A stretch of DNA of 64,000 bases from RGIG7111 sp036839975 (GCA_036839975.1 DAISVU010000002.1:1-64000), one strand, 5' to 3'. Positions 49,376 to 59,098 are shown, counted from the first letter of the stretch. Made by a program: numbers and translations. Notes: a model not told the origin generated them from the sequence alone.

Positions 49376-49897
49376 ATGGTTAGAGCAAGTAAAGAAAACA
49401 ATAACATATGCGGACTCACATATGAAAACAAAAATGAAAAAAAGAAAATATCAGCGATAGAAGAGGCTGTGCGTTATGCGGGGCGCAGCATGCACACTGC
49501 CCGGGAAATCGAGGATCACCTTAATAAAAGGAAATACGATTTTGAAGAGATCAGAGCAGCTATGCGTGATATGGGAGCGATGGGCTATTTGGATGACGAG
49601 GGGTTTTGCCGCAGTTATATAGAAAAATATTATGAATGCGGTCGCGGATTGATCAGGATAAGACAGGAGCTTGTATCAAAAAGAAAAGCCGATCCTTTTA
49701 TGGTTGACAAGGTGTTTGAAGAATGTGATTTCCCGCTCAGCGAGCATGAACGTGCCGAAGAGCTGACCGAAAAATTAATAAAAGGTGAGGCAGTGACGGA
49801 CAAGCTCATTGCAAAAGTGGGCAGAAAGCTGGCATATAATGGATATGATACGGATATTGTAATGGCTATAGTGCGTAATCTGTCTGAAAAAAGGTGA
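49376..49897 (+). CDS. recX: Regulatory protein RecX
   Basis: The 173-residue protein consists of tandem three-helix repeats of the RecX family: EIEDHLNKRKYDFEEIRAAMRDMGAMGYLDDEGFCRSYIE, then GLIRIRQELVSK, and a third repeat at the end. RecX binds RecA filaments and damps their activity. It is 39 kb from recA and lies between a phosphopantetheinyl transferase and tcdA. The first 25 residues are polar and poorly conserved, so the start could be slightly further in. Confidence 0.87.
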   Translation: MVRASKENNNICGLTYENKNEKKKISAIEEAVRYAGRSMHTAREIEDHLNKRKYDFEEIRAAMRDMGAMGYLDDEGFCRSYIEKYYECGRGLIRIRQELVSKRKADPFMVDKVFEECDFPLSEHERAEELTEKLIKGEAVTDKLIAKVGRKLAYNGYDTDIVMAIVRNLSEKR

Positions 49898-49902
49898 GAT
49901 AA

Positions 49903-50670
49903 ATGGATGAAAGGTTTGTGCGTTCTGCGATGCTGTTGGGAAAAGAAAATATAGAGAGGCTCAGAACGGTAAAGGTTGCTGTTTTCGGCATAGGCGGTGT
50001 AGGAAGTTTCGTTTGTGAAGCGCTTGCGCGATGCGGCGTTGGAAATTTTGTGCTTGTAGACAATGACACTGTCGATATCACGAATATAAACAGGCAGCTC
50101 ATAGCGCTTAAAAGTACTTTGGGAAAGTCTAAGGTCGATGTAATGGAAGACAGAATAAAAGACATTTATGAGTTTGCGGCTGTTACTAAGTATAAGTGCT
50201 TTTACCTTTCGGATACAGCTGATGAAATTGACCTTGCCGGATGCGATTATATTGTTGATGCCGTTGATACCGTATCGGCAAAAATTGAGATTGTGATGAG
50301 GGCTGAAAAACTTGGTATTCCCGTGATATCGTCGATGGGTATGGGCAGCAGACTTAATCCCTCGAAGATCGAAGTTGCAGACATAAAAAAGACTCATACA
50401 TGTCCGCTGGCCAAGGCAGTAAGGAAAGGTCTGCGCGACAGAGGTATTGAGAAACTTAAGGCTGTATATTCTACTGAGCATCCTGTCAGATGCAGTGAGA
50501 TCAGATGCGGTGAAAATGAAAAATATATGAAATACAACAGTGGCAATGATGCTGAAGTGCCCAAAAGACACATGCCGCAGGGCAGTGTGTCTTTTGTACC
50601 GTCAACAGCAGGGCTTATTATAGCGGGTGAAGTGATCAACAGTATGATAGTCAGGCAGCAGCTGAAATGA
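49903..50670 (+). CDS. tcdA: tRNA threonylcarbamoyladenosine dehydratase TcdA
   Basis: The 255-residue E1-like (ThiF/UBA) protein has the nucleotide motif FGIGGVGSFVCEALAR, LVDNDTVDITNINRQ with the conserved Asn-Arg-Gln, and a short C-terminal domain with VPSTAGLIIAGEVIN, as in YgdL/CsdL. It converts t6A37 of ANN-decoding tRNAs to the cyclic form ct6A with ATP. It starts 5 bases after recX. The expected sulfurtransferase partner is not encoded beside it. Confidence 0.92.
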   Translation: MDERFVRSAMLLGKENIERLRTVKVAVFGIGGVGSFVCEALARCGVGNFVLVDNDTVDITNINRQLIALKSTLGKSKVDVMEDRIKDIYEFAAVTKYKCFYLSDTADEIDLAGCDYIVDAVDTVSAKIEIVMRAEKLGIPVISSMGMGSRLNPSKIEVADIKKTHTCPLAKAVRKGLRDRGIEKLKAVYSTEHPVRCSEIRCGENEKYMKYNSGNDAEVPKRHMPQGSVSFVPSTAGLIIAGEVINSMIVRQQLK

Positions 50671-50733
50671 GCGCATAAGACGGCATTAAAAAAACAGTAT
50701 GTTATAAAATCATGAAAACAGAGGAGAAGACAG

Positions 50734-51075
50734 ATGGCTGTAAAAGTCAGAGAAGTAAATATTGAAAAAGGACATCCTCCGGTAGATGAAGCTATGCGTC
50801 GCATGGTGAACGGTCTTACGACAGCAAAGCGGGAAGGCATAAAATCAGTGGTGCTTATACACGGATACGGTTCGAGCGGTGAAGGCGGAGCGATCAAGGC
50901 GGCCGTGCGCAGAAAACTCAGAAATCCTGTTTTGCGCGGTACGGTGAGAGACTATGCCGCAGGTGAGGACTGGATGAACAAAAAGAAAGATTTTCTGAAT
51001 ATGTGTCCTGATTTAAAAGAATGGAAGCGTTATGTCGATGGGAACAAAGGACTTACCATAGTCATGCTTAAATAA
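50734..51075 (+). CDS. Small Smr-domain protein
   Basis: A 113-residue protein that is essentially a single Smr domain as found at the C-terminus of MutS2: VREVNIEKGHPPVDEAMRR, then VVLIHGYGSSGEGGAIKAAVRRKL. Stand-alone Smr proteins can have nuclease activity on branched DNA or RNA; the target here is unknown. GAGGAGA precedes the ATG. Confidence 0.82.
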   Translation: MAVKVREVNIEKGHPPVDEAMRRMVNGLTTAKREGIKSVVLIHGYGSSGEGGAIKAAVRRKLRNPVLRGTVRDYAAGEDWMNKKKDFLNMCPDLKEWKRYVDGNKGLTIVMLK

Positions 51076-51181
51076 AATTGACGTTGTCTGCAGAATAAAA
51101 GAGAAAAATGCAACAGTAAAAATCGGGCAATCAGGGGTATGGTAGCGTATGAACAATTAAATTGATACAGGAGGTCTGAAG

Positions 51182-51697
51182 ATGGGTATAAAAGTTGTAC
51201 AAGGTGACATTACAAAACTTGCTGTTGATGCAATAGTGAATGCGGCAAACAGCAGCCTTTTGGGAGGAGGCGGTGTCGACGGGGCGATACACCGTGCCGC
51301 CGGGAAAAAACTTCTGGAAGAATGCAGGACGCTGCACGTATGCATGACGGGCGAGGCAAAGATGACAAAGGGATATAATCTGCCTGCCAAGTATGTCATT
51401 CATACGGTAGGACCTGTTTACAAAGGCGGCGGCAACGAAGCACAGTTGTTGGCGAACGCGTATAGAAACAGCATGCGTACAGCATACGACGCAGGGTTTT
51501 CTTCAGTAGCTTTTCCGGCCATATCTACCGGTGTATACGGATATCCTAAGGAAGAAGCCGCCAGGATCGCAATAGAAACTATATCGGAGTTTATTAAAGA
51601 GTTCGGGATCAGTGATAAAATGGATGTGATTCTTGTGGCATTCAGTGCAGCCGACGCCACAAGATATGAAAAACTGCTGGGCGGCACACAACAGTAA
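51182..51697 (+). CDS. Macrodomain ADP-ribose hydrolase
   Basis: The 171-residue protein is a MacroD-type macrodomain: QGDITKLAVDAIVNAANSSLLGGGGVDGAIHRAAG, then GEAKMTKGYNLPAKYVIHTVGP and FPAISTGVYGYPKEEAA. This class removes ADP-ribose from acidic residues or from O-acetyl-ADP-ribose. No sirtuin or ADP-ribosyltransferase is adjacent. GGAGG precedes the ATG at 51182. Confidence 0.92.
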   Translation: MGIKVVQGDITKLAVDAIVNAANSSLLGGGGVDGAIHRAAGKKLLEECRTLHVCMTGEAKMTKGYNLPAKYVIHTVGPVYKGGGNEAQLLANAYRNSMRTAYDAGFSSVAFPAISTGVYGYPKEEAARIAIETISEFIKEFGISDKMDVILVAFSAADATRYEKLLGGTQQ

Positions 51698-51786
51698 ATT
51701 CATATACAACCTGATTAATAAAAGATATGAAAATTTTGCAGATAAAGGTCGGGAAATGATTATTATTTGAAAGGAAATGATCTTAT

Positions 51787-53064
51787 ATGGAATATGCGGT
51801 ACTGACAGTAGTAATAGCTGTAATGATCGTTGCCGTAATTTGTCTTTTAGAGATAAACGGTATAAAGCGCTCTCTTGCAGACAATAAAAATGGAGATATC
51901 ATAGGCAGTGCTGTTGAGACTACAAGATATGACATAAAGGAAACGAAAGATGCTCTTGATAAGGAGATAAACGAGACCAGGCACTCACTGGATAATGAGA
52001 TTAATGCGATGCGGCAGGAGACCATAAAATTTATGGATCAGCAGTTTGCTCATACGTCCATGCAGAATGAGCAGAAGCTTGAAAACATCCGTAAAACCAT
52101 GGAAAACAGCTTAAGATATCTTACTGAGGATAACAATAAGCAGCTTGAGATGATGCGTAATACTGTGGATGAAAAGCTTCAAAAGACTTTAGAAGACAGA
52201 ATAAGCCAGTCGTTTAAGCTGGTGAGCGAAAGACTCGAACAGGTTTACAAAGGTCTTGGAGAGATGCAGACCCTGGCAGCGGGGGTGGGCGACCTGAAGA
52301 AAGTTCTTTCAAATGTAAAAAACAGGGGCATATTAGGTGAGATACAGCTGGGATCCATATTCGAACAGATACTTGCACCGGATCAGTATGAGGAAAATGT
52401 AAAGACGACATCGGGCAGTGAGCGTGTTGAATTCGCCGTTAAGCTCCCGGGCGACGGGAACGAGACAGTGTATCTCCCTATAGATGCAAAATTTCCGGGT
52501 GATACATACAGTAATCTGATGGACGCATATGAAGCCGGTGATAAAGCCGGGATTGAAGATGCAGGCAAAAAGCTTGATAATGCTCTCAAAAAAGCAGCAA
52601 AGGACATACATGACAAGTATATCGAGCCGCCGAATACCACAGATTTCGGCATAATGTTTCTGCCTTTTGAAGGACTTTACGCGGAAGTTGTAAGGCGGGG
52701 CCTTGTTGAAGAACTCCAACGGAGTTACAAGGTGAATATTTCCGGACCAACTACGATGTCGGCTATGCTCAACAGTCTGCAGATGGGATTCAGGACACTT
52801 GCCATCCAGAAACATTCAGGCGAAGTCTGGAATATGCTGTCGGCAGTCAAGACAGAATTCGGCAAGTTTGGAGACGTGCTCGCAAGCACTCAGAAGAAAC
52901 TGGAGCAGGCGAATAAAGACTTGGAAAAGCTCGTTGGAACGAGAACCCGCATGATTTATTCAAAGCTTAAAAATGTGGAAACCATGTCGCTTGAGGACAG
53001 CGAACTGTTCTTGGATCTTCCGGGTAAAGATGCGGCCGGAGATATGATTTCAGGAGAAAAATAA
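51787..53064 (+). CDS. rmuC: DNA recombination protein RmuC
   Basis: The 425-residue protein has an N-terminal membrane helix (residues about 3-22), a long coiled coil, and the C-terminal RmuC nuclease-like domain with NRGILGEIQLG, VEFAVKLPG, YLPIDAKFP and FLPFEGLYAEVVRR. RmuC limits inversions at inverted repeats. Its last base overlaps the ATG of the phosphoesterase gene (TAATG). Confidence 0.93.
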   Translation: MEYAVLTVVIAVMIVAVICLLEINGIKRSLADNKNGDIIGSAVETTRYDIKETKDALDKEINETRHSLDNEINAMRQETIKFMDQQFAHTSMQNEQKLENIRKTMENSLRYLTEDNNKQLEMMRNTVDEKLQKTLEDRISQSFKLVSERLEQVYKGLGEMQTLAAGVGDLKKVLSNVKNRGILGEIQLGSIFEQILAPDQYEENVKTTSGSERVEFAVKLPGDGNETVYLPIDAKFPGDTYSNLMDAYEAGDKAGIEDAGKKLDNALKKAAKDIHDKYIEPPNTTDFGIMFLPFEGLYAEVVRRGLVEELQRSYKVNISGPTTMSAMLNSLQMGFRTLAIQKHSGEVWNMLSAVKTEFGKFGDVLASTQKKLEQANKDLEKLVGTRTRMIYSKLKNVETMSLEDSELFLDLPGKDAAGDMISGEK

Positions 53065-53786
53065 TGAGCATATTTGCAATAGCCGATCCTCATCTTTCAT
53101 TTGATGAAAATGTAGACAAACCGATGGATGCTTTCGGAAAGAGCTGGGAGAATCACGCGGAAAGGTTAAAAAAGAACTGGATAGATAACGTGTCTGAACG
53201 CGATACGGTTATAGTAGCGGGCGATATTTCATGGGGTCTCAAACTCAAGGAAGCAATTGCCGATCTTAACTGGATAGATGCACTCCCGGGCAGGAAACTC
53301 ATATTTAAGGGAAATCATGATCTCTGGTGGAGAGGCATAACAAAACTCAACCGCATGTTTAAAACATTAACATTTATGCAGAACAAGGCTGCATATGAGG
53401 ATGGCTGGTATATATTCGGTACACGGGGCTGGGTATGTCCCGGAGATTCGAATTTTATTACAGAGGACAGGAAGATTTATGATCGTGAAATAATGAGGCT
53501 TGAGATGTCGATAGATGATATGCTGAAACAGTATACCGATACCACATGCAGCGGAGCGATCCCGAGAAACATAGGTGTGCTTCACTATCCTCCCACAAAT
53601 GACAAGTTTCAGACATCAGGTTTTACAAAGCTGTTTTCTGAAGTCGGCACATCAAAAGTAGTGTACGGACATTTACACGGACAGGAAAATTTTAACAGAG
53701 GCTTTGAAGGATATATGAACGGTGTTGAATACAGACTAGTATCAATGGATCGCGTTGACTGTAAGCCTGTAAAAATAGCAGATTAA
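53064..53786 (+). CDS. Metallophosphoesterase
   Basis: The 240-residue calcineurin-like enzyme keeps all metal-binding motifs: IADPHLSFDEN (D-x-H), VAGDISWG (GD), FKGNHDLWW (GNHD), then LHYPPTN and VYGHLHG. It is coupled to rmuC by overlap. The substrate is unknown; cyclic nucleotides, phosphodiesters or nucleic acids are possible. Confidence 0.87.
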   Translation: MSIFAIADPHLSFDENVDKPMDAFGKSWENHAERLKKNWIDNVSERDTVIVAGDISWGLKLKEAIADLNWIDALPGRKLIFKGNHDLWWRGITKLNRMFKTLTFMQNKAAYEDGWYIFGTRGWVCPGDSNFITEDRKIYDREIMRLEMSIDDMLKQYTDTTCSGAIPRNIGVLHYPPTNDKFQTSGFTKLFSEVGTSKVVYGHLHGQENFNRGFEGYMNGVEYRLVSMDRVDCKPVKIAD

Positions 53787-53840
53787 AAAGGAACATATAA
53801 ACTTTTTAATGAATCTGACAGAATTGGAGGATATGCGGAA

Positions 53841-55031
53841 ATGATAAAGAGAGTAATACTTATTGTACTGGACAGTTTCGGTGTGGGCGCGCTTCCTGAT
53901 GCTTCAAAATTTTTCAATGACGGACAGACAGATGAGAAAGCGGATACTTTCGGTCATATTGCAGATAAATATACGGAACTTCATATTCCAAACCTTCAAA
54001 AACTGGGGCTGGGAAATATAACGGGTGCGGCAGGCGGCAGATTTGCAATAACAAATCTGCTGGGATCGTTTGGAAGACTTGCTGAAATGTCAGTTGGAAA
54101 AGACACGACTACAGGACATTGGGAGATTGCAGGCTTGTATACTGACAAGCCGTTCAAGACGTATCCTGAAGGATTTCCGGAGGAATTCATAAGAAAATTT
54201 GAAAAAGCAATAGGGACAAAGGTTATCGGCAATTATCCGGCTTCGGGTACAGTGATAATTGAAGAGCTTGGTCCTGAACATGAGGCGACAGGCAGACCCA
54301 TAGTATATACGTCAGCAGACAGCGTATTTCAAATTGCAGCCTGTGAGGAAGTCGTGCCGCTTGAACGACTGTATAAAATATGCATGACCGCCAGGGAAAT
54401 GCTTGTGGGTGATGTTTCATGTATAAGGGTGATAGCCAGACCTTATACCATAAGGAACGGAAAACGCGTCAGAACATCGGAAAGACGTGATTACTCTGTT
54501 ATGCCGCCGCGCAATACGCTGCTGGACAATCTTATCGAAGCTGACAGACAGGTTTTCGCGATAGGGAAAATACATGATATATTCAATGGAAAAGGCTTGA
54601 CGCAAAGCGTTCATACTGAAGACAATACTGACGGTATAAACAAAACAATTGAAGCGATAAAGACTGATTTTGACGGTCTAATATTTACAAATCTTGTTGA
54701 TTTTGATACGAAATACGGGCACAGGCGCGACCCTTCAGGGTATGGGAAGGCAATTAACGCATTTGACAGCAGGCTCCCGGATATCATGCACGCAATGAAA
54801 AAGTCGGACGTGCTTATGCTGTGTGCAGACCATGGCAATGATCCGACATACAGCGGTTTTGATCATACACGTGAATACATACCGATCCTGGTGTATGGGG
54901 AACATATAAAAAAGGGACATGATCTCGGCACACGCGCCGCATATGCAGATATAGGTGCCACTATAGCCGAGATGCTCGGCGCGGCACAATGTGAGATTGG
55001 TGAAAGCTTTATGAAAGAAGTGTTGATATAG
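53841..55031 (+). CDS. deoB: Phosphopentomutase
   Basis: The 396-residue alkaline-phosphatase-fold mutase interconverts (deoxy)ribose 1- and 5-phosphates. It has LIVLDSFGVGALPDA, the phosphothreonine loop VGKDTTTGHWEI, VDFDTKYGHRRDPSGYGKAI and CADHGNDPTY (metal site). With the pyrimidine nucleoside phosphorylase two genes downstream it forms a nucleoside salvage pathway. GGAGG lies 9 bases before the ATG. Confidence 0.95.
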   Translation: MIKRVILIVLDSFGVGALPDASKFFNDGQTDEKADTFGHIADKYTELHIPNLQKLGLGNITGAAGGRFAITNLLGSFGRLAEMSVGKDTTTGHWEIAGLYTDKPFKTYPEGFPEEFIRKFEKAIGTKVIGNYPASGTVIIEELGPEHEATGRPIVYTSADSVFQIAACEEVVPLERLYKICMTAREMLVGDVSCIRVIARPYTIRNGKRVRTSERRDYSVMPPRNTLLDNLIEADRQVFAIGKIHDIFNGKGLTQSVHTEDNTDGINKTIEAIKTDFDGLIFTNLVDFDTKYGHRRDPSGYGKAINAFDSRLPDIMHAMKKSDVLMLCADHGNDPTYSGFDHTREYIPILVYGEHIKKGHDLGTRAAYADIGATIAEMLGAAQCEIGESFMKEVLI

Positions 55032-55621
55032 TGGAGTATAGTGAAAAATCTCTGATCAGAAATAAGATGGCTGTATTAAGAAGCGGACTGGACGGTGACA
55101 GCGTCACGTCAAGAAGCAGCCAAGTAATTGAAAAAGTACTTGTGCACCCATATTATGAAAAAGCTGATGTGATATTAACATATGTATCTCTTCCAAAGGA
55201 AGTGCAGACATTTTTTCTGATAGAAGATGCGTTTGATAAAGGTAAGAAGGTGGCTGTGCCCCGTATTGAAAAGTCCTGCATGGTGTTTAAGTACATAATC
55301 GGCATGTCGGAGTTAACACAGGGGACAATGGGTATATTGGAACCTTCTGCATATGCGGAAAATGTCGATATAGCAGAAGAAGTACAAAAAGCAGCTGTGT
55401 CTGTAATAATGCCGGGTGTCGCTTTTGATGAAGCGAGAAACCGCATTGGCTATGGCGGCGGGTTCTACGATAAGTTTTTGCACAATTTATCTGAAGAAAC
55501 GCGCGGCAGGGTAAAGCTTATAGCTCCGGCATTCGACATTCAGGTGTTTGACAGACTGCCTGCAGATCAGCATGATGTCAAACCCGATATTATAATTACA
55601 GAATCAAAAGAAATCAGGTAA
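55031..55621 (+). CDS. 5-formyltetrahydrofolate cyclo-ligase family protein
   Basis: The 196-residue protein matches 5,10-methenyl-THF synthetase: RNKMAVLRSGL at the N-terminus, YVSLPKEVQT, VAVPRIE and the ATP-binding loop RIGYGGGFYDKFL near residue 140. It recycles 5-formyl-THF with ATP. GTG start overlapping the last base of deoB. Its place within a nucleoside salvage operon makes sense through folate-dependent nucleotide synthesis. Confidence 0.9.
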   Translation: MEYSEKSLIRNKMAVLRSGLDGDSVTSRSSQVIEKVLVHPYYEKADVILTYVSLPKEVQTFFLIEDAFDKGKKVAVPRIEKSCMVFKYIIGMSELTQGTMGILEPSAYAENVDIAEEVQKAAVSVIMPGVAFDEARNRIGYGGGFYDKFLHNLSEETRGRVKLIAPAFDIQVFDRLPADQHDVKPDIIITESKEIR

Positions 55622-55643
55622 TGATAAAATAAATGGCGGGCAA

Positions 55644-56957
55644 ATGGATATTTACAGTGTAATAAGCAGAAAAAGAGACGGGGGTAAACTTTCCGCAGAT
55701 GAGATAAAGTATTTTGTGCAAAGCTTTACAAACGGCAAAATAGCTGATTATCAGGCTTCTGCTCTTTTGATGGCTATGTTTATCAACGGGCTTGATGAGG
55801 AGGAAACTGTATGCCTGACGATGGAAATGCGTGACTCGGGTGACATAATGGACCTTTCTGTAATAAGCAGCATAAAAGTCGATAAGCACAGTACCGGAGG
55901 CGTAGGTGATAAGACCACGCTGATCGTCGGACCGCTTGCTGCGACGTGTGGTGTTCGGGTCGCAAAGATGAGCGGAAGATCGCTCGGGTTTACAGGAGGT
56001 ACAATCGATAAACTCGAGGCTATACCGGGCTTTAAGACATCACTGACTGAGGAGTCATTTAAAAATCAGGTAAAAGATATAGGTATTGCTGTTACGGGCC
56101 AGACCGGGCATATAGCTCCTGCGGATAAAAAAATCTATGCTTTGAGAGATGTAACGGCAACAGTAGATAACATATCGCTCATTACATCGAGCATAATGAG
56201 CAAAAAACTCGCATCAGGCAGCGATGCTATAGTTTTGGATGTAAAAACCGGAAGCGGCGCTTTAATGCAGGAGACAGCTGATGCCGAAAAGCTGGCGGAT
56301 ATGATGATCAGGATAGGAACTTCTGCAGGGAAGAAGACCGCTGCCATAATAAGTGAGATGTCGCAGCCTCTTGGCAATGCTGTGGGCAACAGTCTTGAAG
56401 TTATAGAGGCGATAGAGACATTAAAAGGTAAAGGTCCGAAGGATATAACAGAGCTTTCCGTAACAGTTGCCGGCATGATGATATGGGCATCCGGTCTTGC
56501 TGATAACAAAGAAGCCGGCATGGTTATGGCAAAGGATGCTCTCGAAAGCGGTGAGGGTCTTGAAAAATTCAGACAGTTTGTAAAAGCGCAGGGGGGAAAT
56601 GAATCAGTTACAGATGATTATGACCTGTTCGGCAAAGCCGTTTATAAAGAGGCTTTGCCGGCGGACAAAGACGGATATATAGAAAGCTTAGACGCCAGAA
56701 CTGTCGGGATCGCATCTCGGCATGCCGGTGCGGGTCGTGCTGTTAAGAATGATAAAATAGATTTGAAGGCAGGTGTGATTTTACATAAAAAAATCGGAGA
56801 CAGGGTTGTTAAAGGCGATACTCTCGCGGAGATATTCAGCAGTGATAAAAATAAATGCAGGAGAGCGCTCAAGGAGACTGAAACGGCATTTAGGATAACT
56901 CCGGAGTTAAAGATGGAACCGAAGCTTATACACAAAATTATAACTCATCAAAAATAA
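55644..56957 (+). CDS. pdp: Pyrimidine-nucleoside phosphorylase
   Basis: The 437-residue enzyme of the thymidine/pyrimidine phosphorylase family splits uridine or thymidine with phosphate. The signature VDKHSTGGVGDKTTLIVGPL and MSGRSLGFTGGTIDKLE are intact, with a biotinyl-like C-terminal domain. The ribose-1-phosphate made is a substrate for DeoB, encoded in the same operon. I prefer pdp to deoA because of Gram-positive origin. Confidence 0.93.
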   Translation: MDIYSVISRKRDGGKLSADEIKYFVQSFTNGKIADYQASALLMAMFINGLDEEETVCLTMEMRDSGDIMDLSVISSIKVDKHSTGGVGDKTTLIVGPLAATCGVRVAKMSGRSLGFTGGTIDKLEAIPGFKTSLTEESFKNQVKDIGIAVTGQTGHIAPADKKIYALRDVTATVDNISLITSSIMSKKLASGSDAIVLDVKTGSGALMQETADAEKLADMMIRIGTSAGKKTAAIISEMSQPLGNAVGNSLEVIEAIETLKGKGPKDITELSVTVAGMMIWASGLADNKEAGMVMAKDALESGEGLEKFRQFVKAQGGNESVTDDYDLFGKAVYKEALPADKDGYIESLDARTVGIASRHAGAGRAVKNDKIDLKAGVILHKKIGDRVVKGDTLAEIFSSDKNKCRRALKETETAFRITPELKMEPKLIHKIITHQK

Positions 56958-56980
56958 AAGAGGGATAAAAAAAGACCTCT
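56950..56980 (-). terminator. Probable terminator for tRNA-Ser (minus strand)
   Basis: Read on the minus strand, AGAGG (56980-56976) pairs with CCTCT (56963-56959), followed by a T-rich TTTATTTTT. It overlaps the end of pdp. Confidence 0.45.
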
Positions 56981-57009
56981 ATATATGTGCAGTCTTTATC
57001 GTAATCGTA

Positions 57010-57095
57010 TGGCGGAGAGTCCGGGATTCGAACCCGGGGCCCTTGCGGGCACGGCATTTCGAGTGCCGCACGATCGACCGCTCTGACAACTCTCC
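57010..57095 (-). tRNA. tRNA-Ser (anticodon CGA), CCA encoded
   Basis: A class II tRNA on the minus strand: acceptor GGAGAGT/ACTCTCC, anticodon stem CGGCA/TGCCG around CTCGAAA giving CGA (reads UCG), a long variable arm CCCGCAAGGG, T loop TTCGAAT, discriminator G and genomic CCA (complement of 57010-57012). A TATACT -10-like sequence lies upstream, read from about 57139. Confidence 0.97.
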
Positions 57096-57463
57096 GTAAT
57101 ATTTAGAGCCTGTTGAAATGACTCACGCGTCCAGTATAACTCAAATGATTGATTCGTGCAAACAAATAGTGAACAATTTCATTTAAAAATAATATTGTTT
57201 TTATATCTTTTAAACAAAGCGTATTTTAGGTATAATAAACAGTATATCTAGAAATAGCAGAGTATGGATTTGCGGATAAGAGAACTTTTGAAAATTCTTA
57301 TCGAACATTCCTGCAGTATCAAACGGGGTGAAAACGTACTCATTGATTATGAAAAGGACGGAATATTTCAGGTGCCGGAACTTAATGCTCTGAATCCTGA
57401 AAATTTGAAATAATCTTAAATAATCAGAAAGTGTATTTTAAAGGAAAGATTTAAGGGGAAGCG
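57096..57463 (+). other. Intergenic region after tRNA-Ser
   Basis: It holds the tRNA-Ser promoter on the minus strand, a + strand TATAAT (about 57232-57237), and the short aminopeptidase-like frame at 57264-57413. Nothing else is apparent. Confidence 0.5.
57264..57413 (+). pseudogene. Remnant of an M29-type aminopeptidase
   Basis: A 49-codon frame begins MDLRIRELLKILIEHSCSIK followed by RGENVLIDYE. That is the N-terminal pattern of M29 (thermophilic, PepS/AmpS-like) aminopeptidases, which continue for about 370 more residues. Here homology ends after about 32 residues and the frame stops at TAA 57411. No further piece is visible before the next gene at 57464. I read it as a 5' fragment left by a deletion; a short expressed peptide is possible, since a -10 box lies just upstream. 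Confidence 0.4.
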
Positions 57464-58984
57464 ATGAACGGCAACAAACGAAGAAAAAAGTACAGTGAAA
57501 ATTTATATAGTCAGCAGAGGCAGCAGTATAAAGACAGGAAGGAACATTATAATAAAAGGCGCAGTTATAATAAAAGAAGGCTGATCGTATCCATCTTGAT
57601 AGTGGTAACGGCACTTGCCGCAATTATCTTGCTCATATCGGGATGCAACAAAAATACATACAGCAGTAAGAGCAGTTTCGGAAAATATGCGAATAAATAT
57701 TTTGATGATATTGGCGGAAGTCAGAATTTCGGGGAAAAGCAGGAGTCGTTGGATTACGGTGAGAATAAATCGATCGCGATGCAGTTTCCCAAGTTTTCTG
57801 ACAGCAATGAAAATGACAGCATATATGAAGTGATACGTAACGCTCGGAAGACATTTAATATCGAGTACAACGGGAGAGCAGCAAAAGGCGATGGTAAGTT
57901 TGCATTGCTTCTGGGTTACAAATCAGAAAAAACCGATAAAAAGGTCGACAATGTAGTAATGTTTGAGAGTCAGAGGGAAGAACGGGAAAATGAGATGACA
58001 GCTGTAGTTGAAAATGCGTACACGTTCAATTTCTCACAGAAGACCGGTATAAATCTCAACTCGGTTCAGGTTTTTGAACATAACTACAGATCAGGGCTTT
58101 CAAAGCTCGTAAATCAAAAATTGAAAGAAGAGTACGGGGATGATCTCAAGAAAGGTTATGAGAATTATATATCCCCTGATGAAGACAATTTCAATAAATT
58201 CATCGTCAGAGATGATTCTATAGTGTTTTATTTTGACGGGGATACTGTGCTTCCTATGAGTGAAGGAGTAGTATCACTTGAGTTGAAAAACGATGAACTC
58301 GCCGGTATAAGGCGTAACAAGATGAATTTGAGAGCTATAGATCCTGATAAACCTATGGTTGCTCTGACATTTGATGACGGTCCCGGAGGAAAACCCACAA
58401 AACGAATATTGGACTGCCTTAAAAAGAACGGAGTGACAGCCACATTTTTTGACCTTGGAGAGAATGCGAAATCCAAAGAAGGAAAGAAAATAGAGCAGCA
58501 TGCAATTGAAATAGGATGCGAGATGGGATCTCATAGTTATTCACATCCGAACTTCAATATCTGTACTTCTGCGCAGATAAAAAGTGAGATAGAAAAGACT
58601 AAAAAGATCATAAAAAACAACACAGGGCGGGAACCTACTGTCTTCAGACCGCCGTACGGCAATGTAAACAAACAGATAGCGAAGCTCGTAAATCTTCCGG
58701 TGATTCTGTGGTCGGTGGATACTCTCGACTGGAGATCCAAAAATGCGGGTGCTGTTGTAAGTTCTGTAAAAAATGTAAGCAATCTTGATGGTAAGGTTGT
58801 TCTCATGCACAGTGTATACGATTCAACTGCCGAGGCAGTTGAAGAACTGGTTCCATGGCTTAAAAAGAACGGATACCAGCTTGTGACCGTATCTGAGATG
58901 CTGAGATACAAATATAAGGAAGAGCCGAAAAACGGTAAGTTATACGGATATAACTATTTTCATCTTTCAACAGACAGTAAGTAG
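57464..58984 (+). CDS. PdaC-like polysaccharide (peptidoglycan) deacetylase
   Basis: The 506-residue protein has a basic cytoplasmic N-terminus (about 46 residues), a membrane segment ending in LLISGC (which could also be a lipobox), a DUF4163/DUF3298-like region (about residues 100-285) and a C-terminal NodB deacetylase. The NodB motifs are complete: ALTFDDGPGG, SHSYSHPN (H-x3-H type), RPPYGN, WSVDTLDW and VLMHS. B. subtilis PdaC, with the same layout, deacetylates N-acetylmuramic acid. Probably confers lysozyme tolerance. The large PBP gene is nearby, on the other strand. Confidence 0.88.
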   Translation: MNGNKRRKKYSENLYSQQRQQYKDRKEHYNKRRSYNKRRLIVSILIVVTALAAIILLISGCNKNTYSSKSSFGKYANKYFDDIGGSQNFGEKQESLDYGENKSIAMQFPKFSDSNENDSIYEVIRNARKTFNIEYNGRAAKGDGKFALLLGYKSEKTDKKVDNVVMFESQREERENEMTAVVENAYTFNFSQKTGINLNSVQVFEHNYRSGLSKLVNQKLKEEYGDDLKKGYENYISPDEDNFNKFIVRDDSIVFYFDGDTVLPMSEGVVSLELKNDELAGIRRNKMNLRAIDPDKPMVALTFDDGPGGKPTKRILDCLKKNGVTATFFDLGENAKSKEGKKIEQHAIEIGCEMGSHSYSHPNFNICTSAQIKSEIEKTKKIIKNNTGREPTVFRPPYGNVNKQIAKLVNLPVILWSVDTLDWRSKNAGAVVSSVKNVSNLDGKVVLMHSVYDSTAEAVEELVPWLKKNGYQLVTVSEMLRYKYKEEPKNGKLYGYNYFHLSTDSK

Positions 58985-58999
58985 AACATGGAAAAAATG

Positions 59000-59029
59000 A
59001 TAACCGCTTGAACAGGCGGTTATTTTTAT
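59000..59029 (+). terminator. Terminator after the deacetylase gene
   Basis: ATAACCGC (59000-59007) pairs with GCGGTTAT (59016-59023), followed by TTTTTA. Confidence 0.85.
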
Positions 59030-59098
59030 AGTATGACGGGCATGCCGTTAATGTATATCCGATGCAGCTTGCCGTTCATATCTTGGGGAGAAGTCTGT

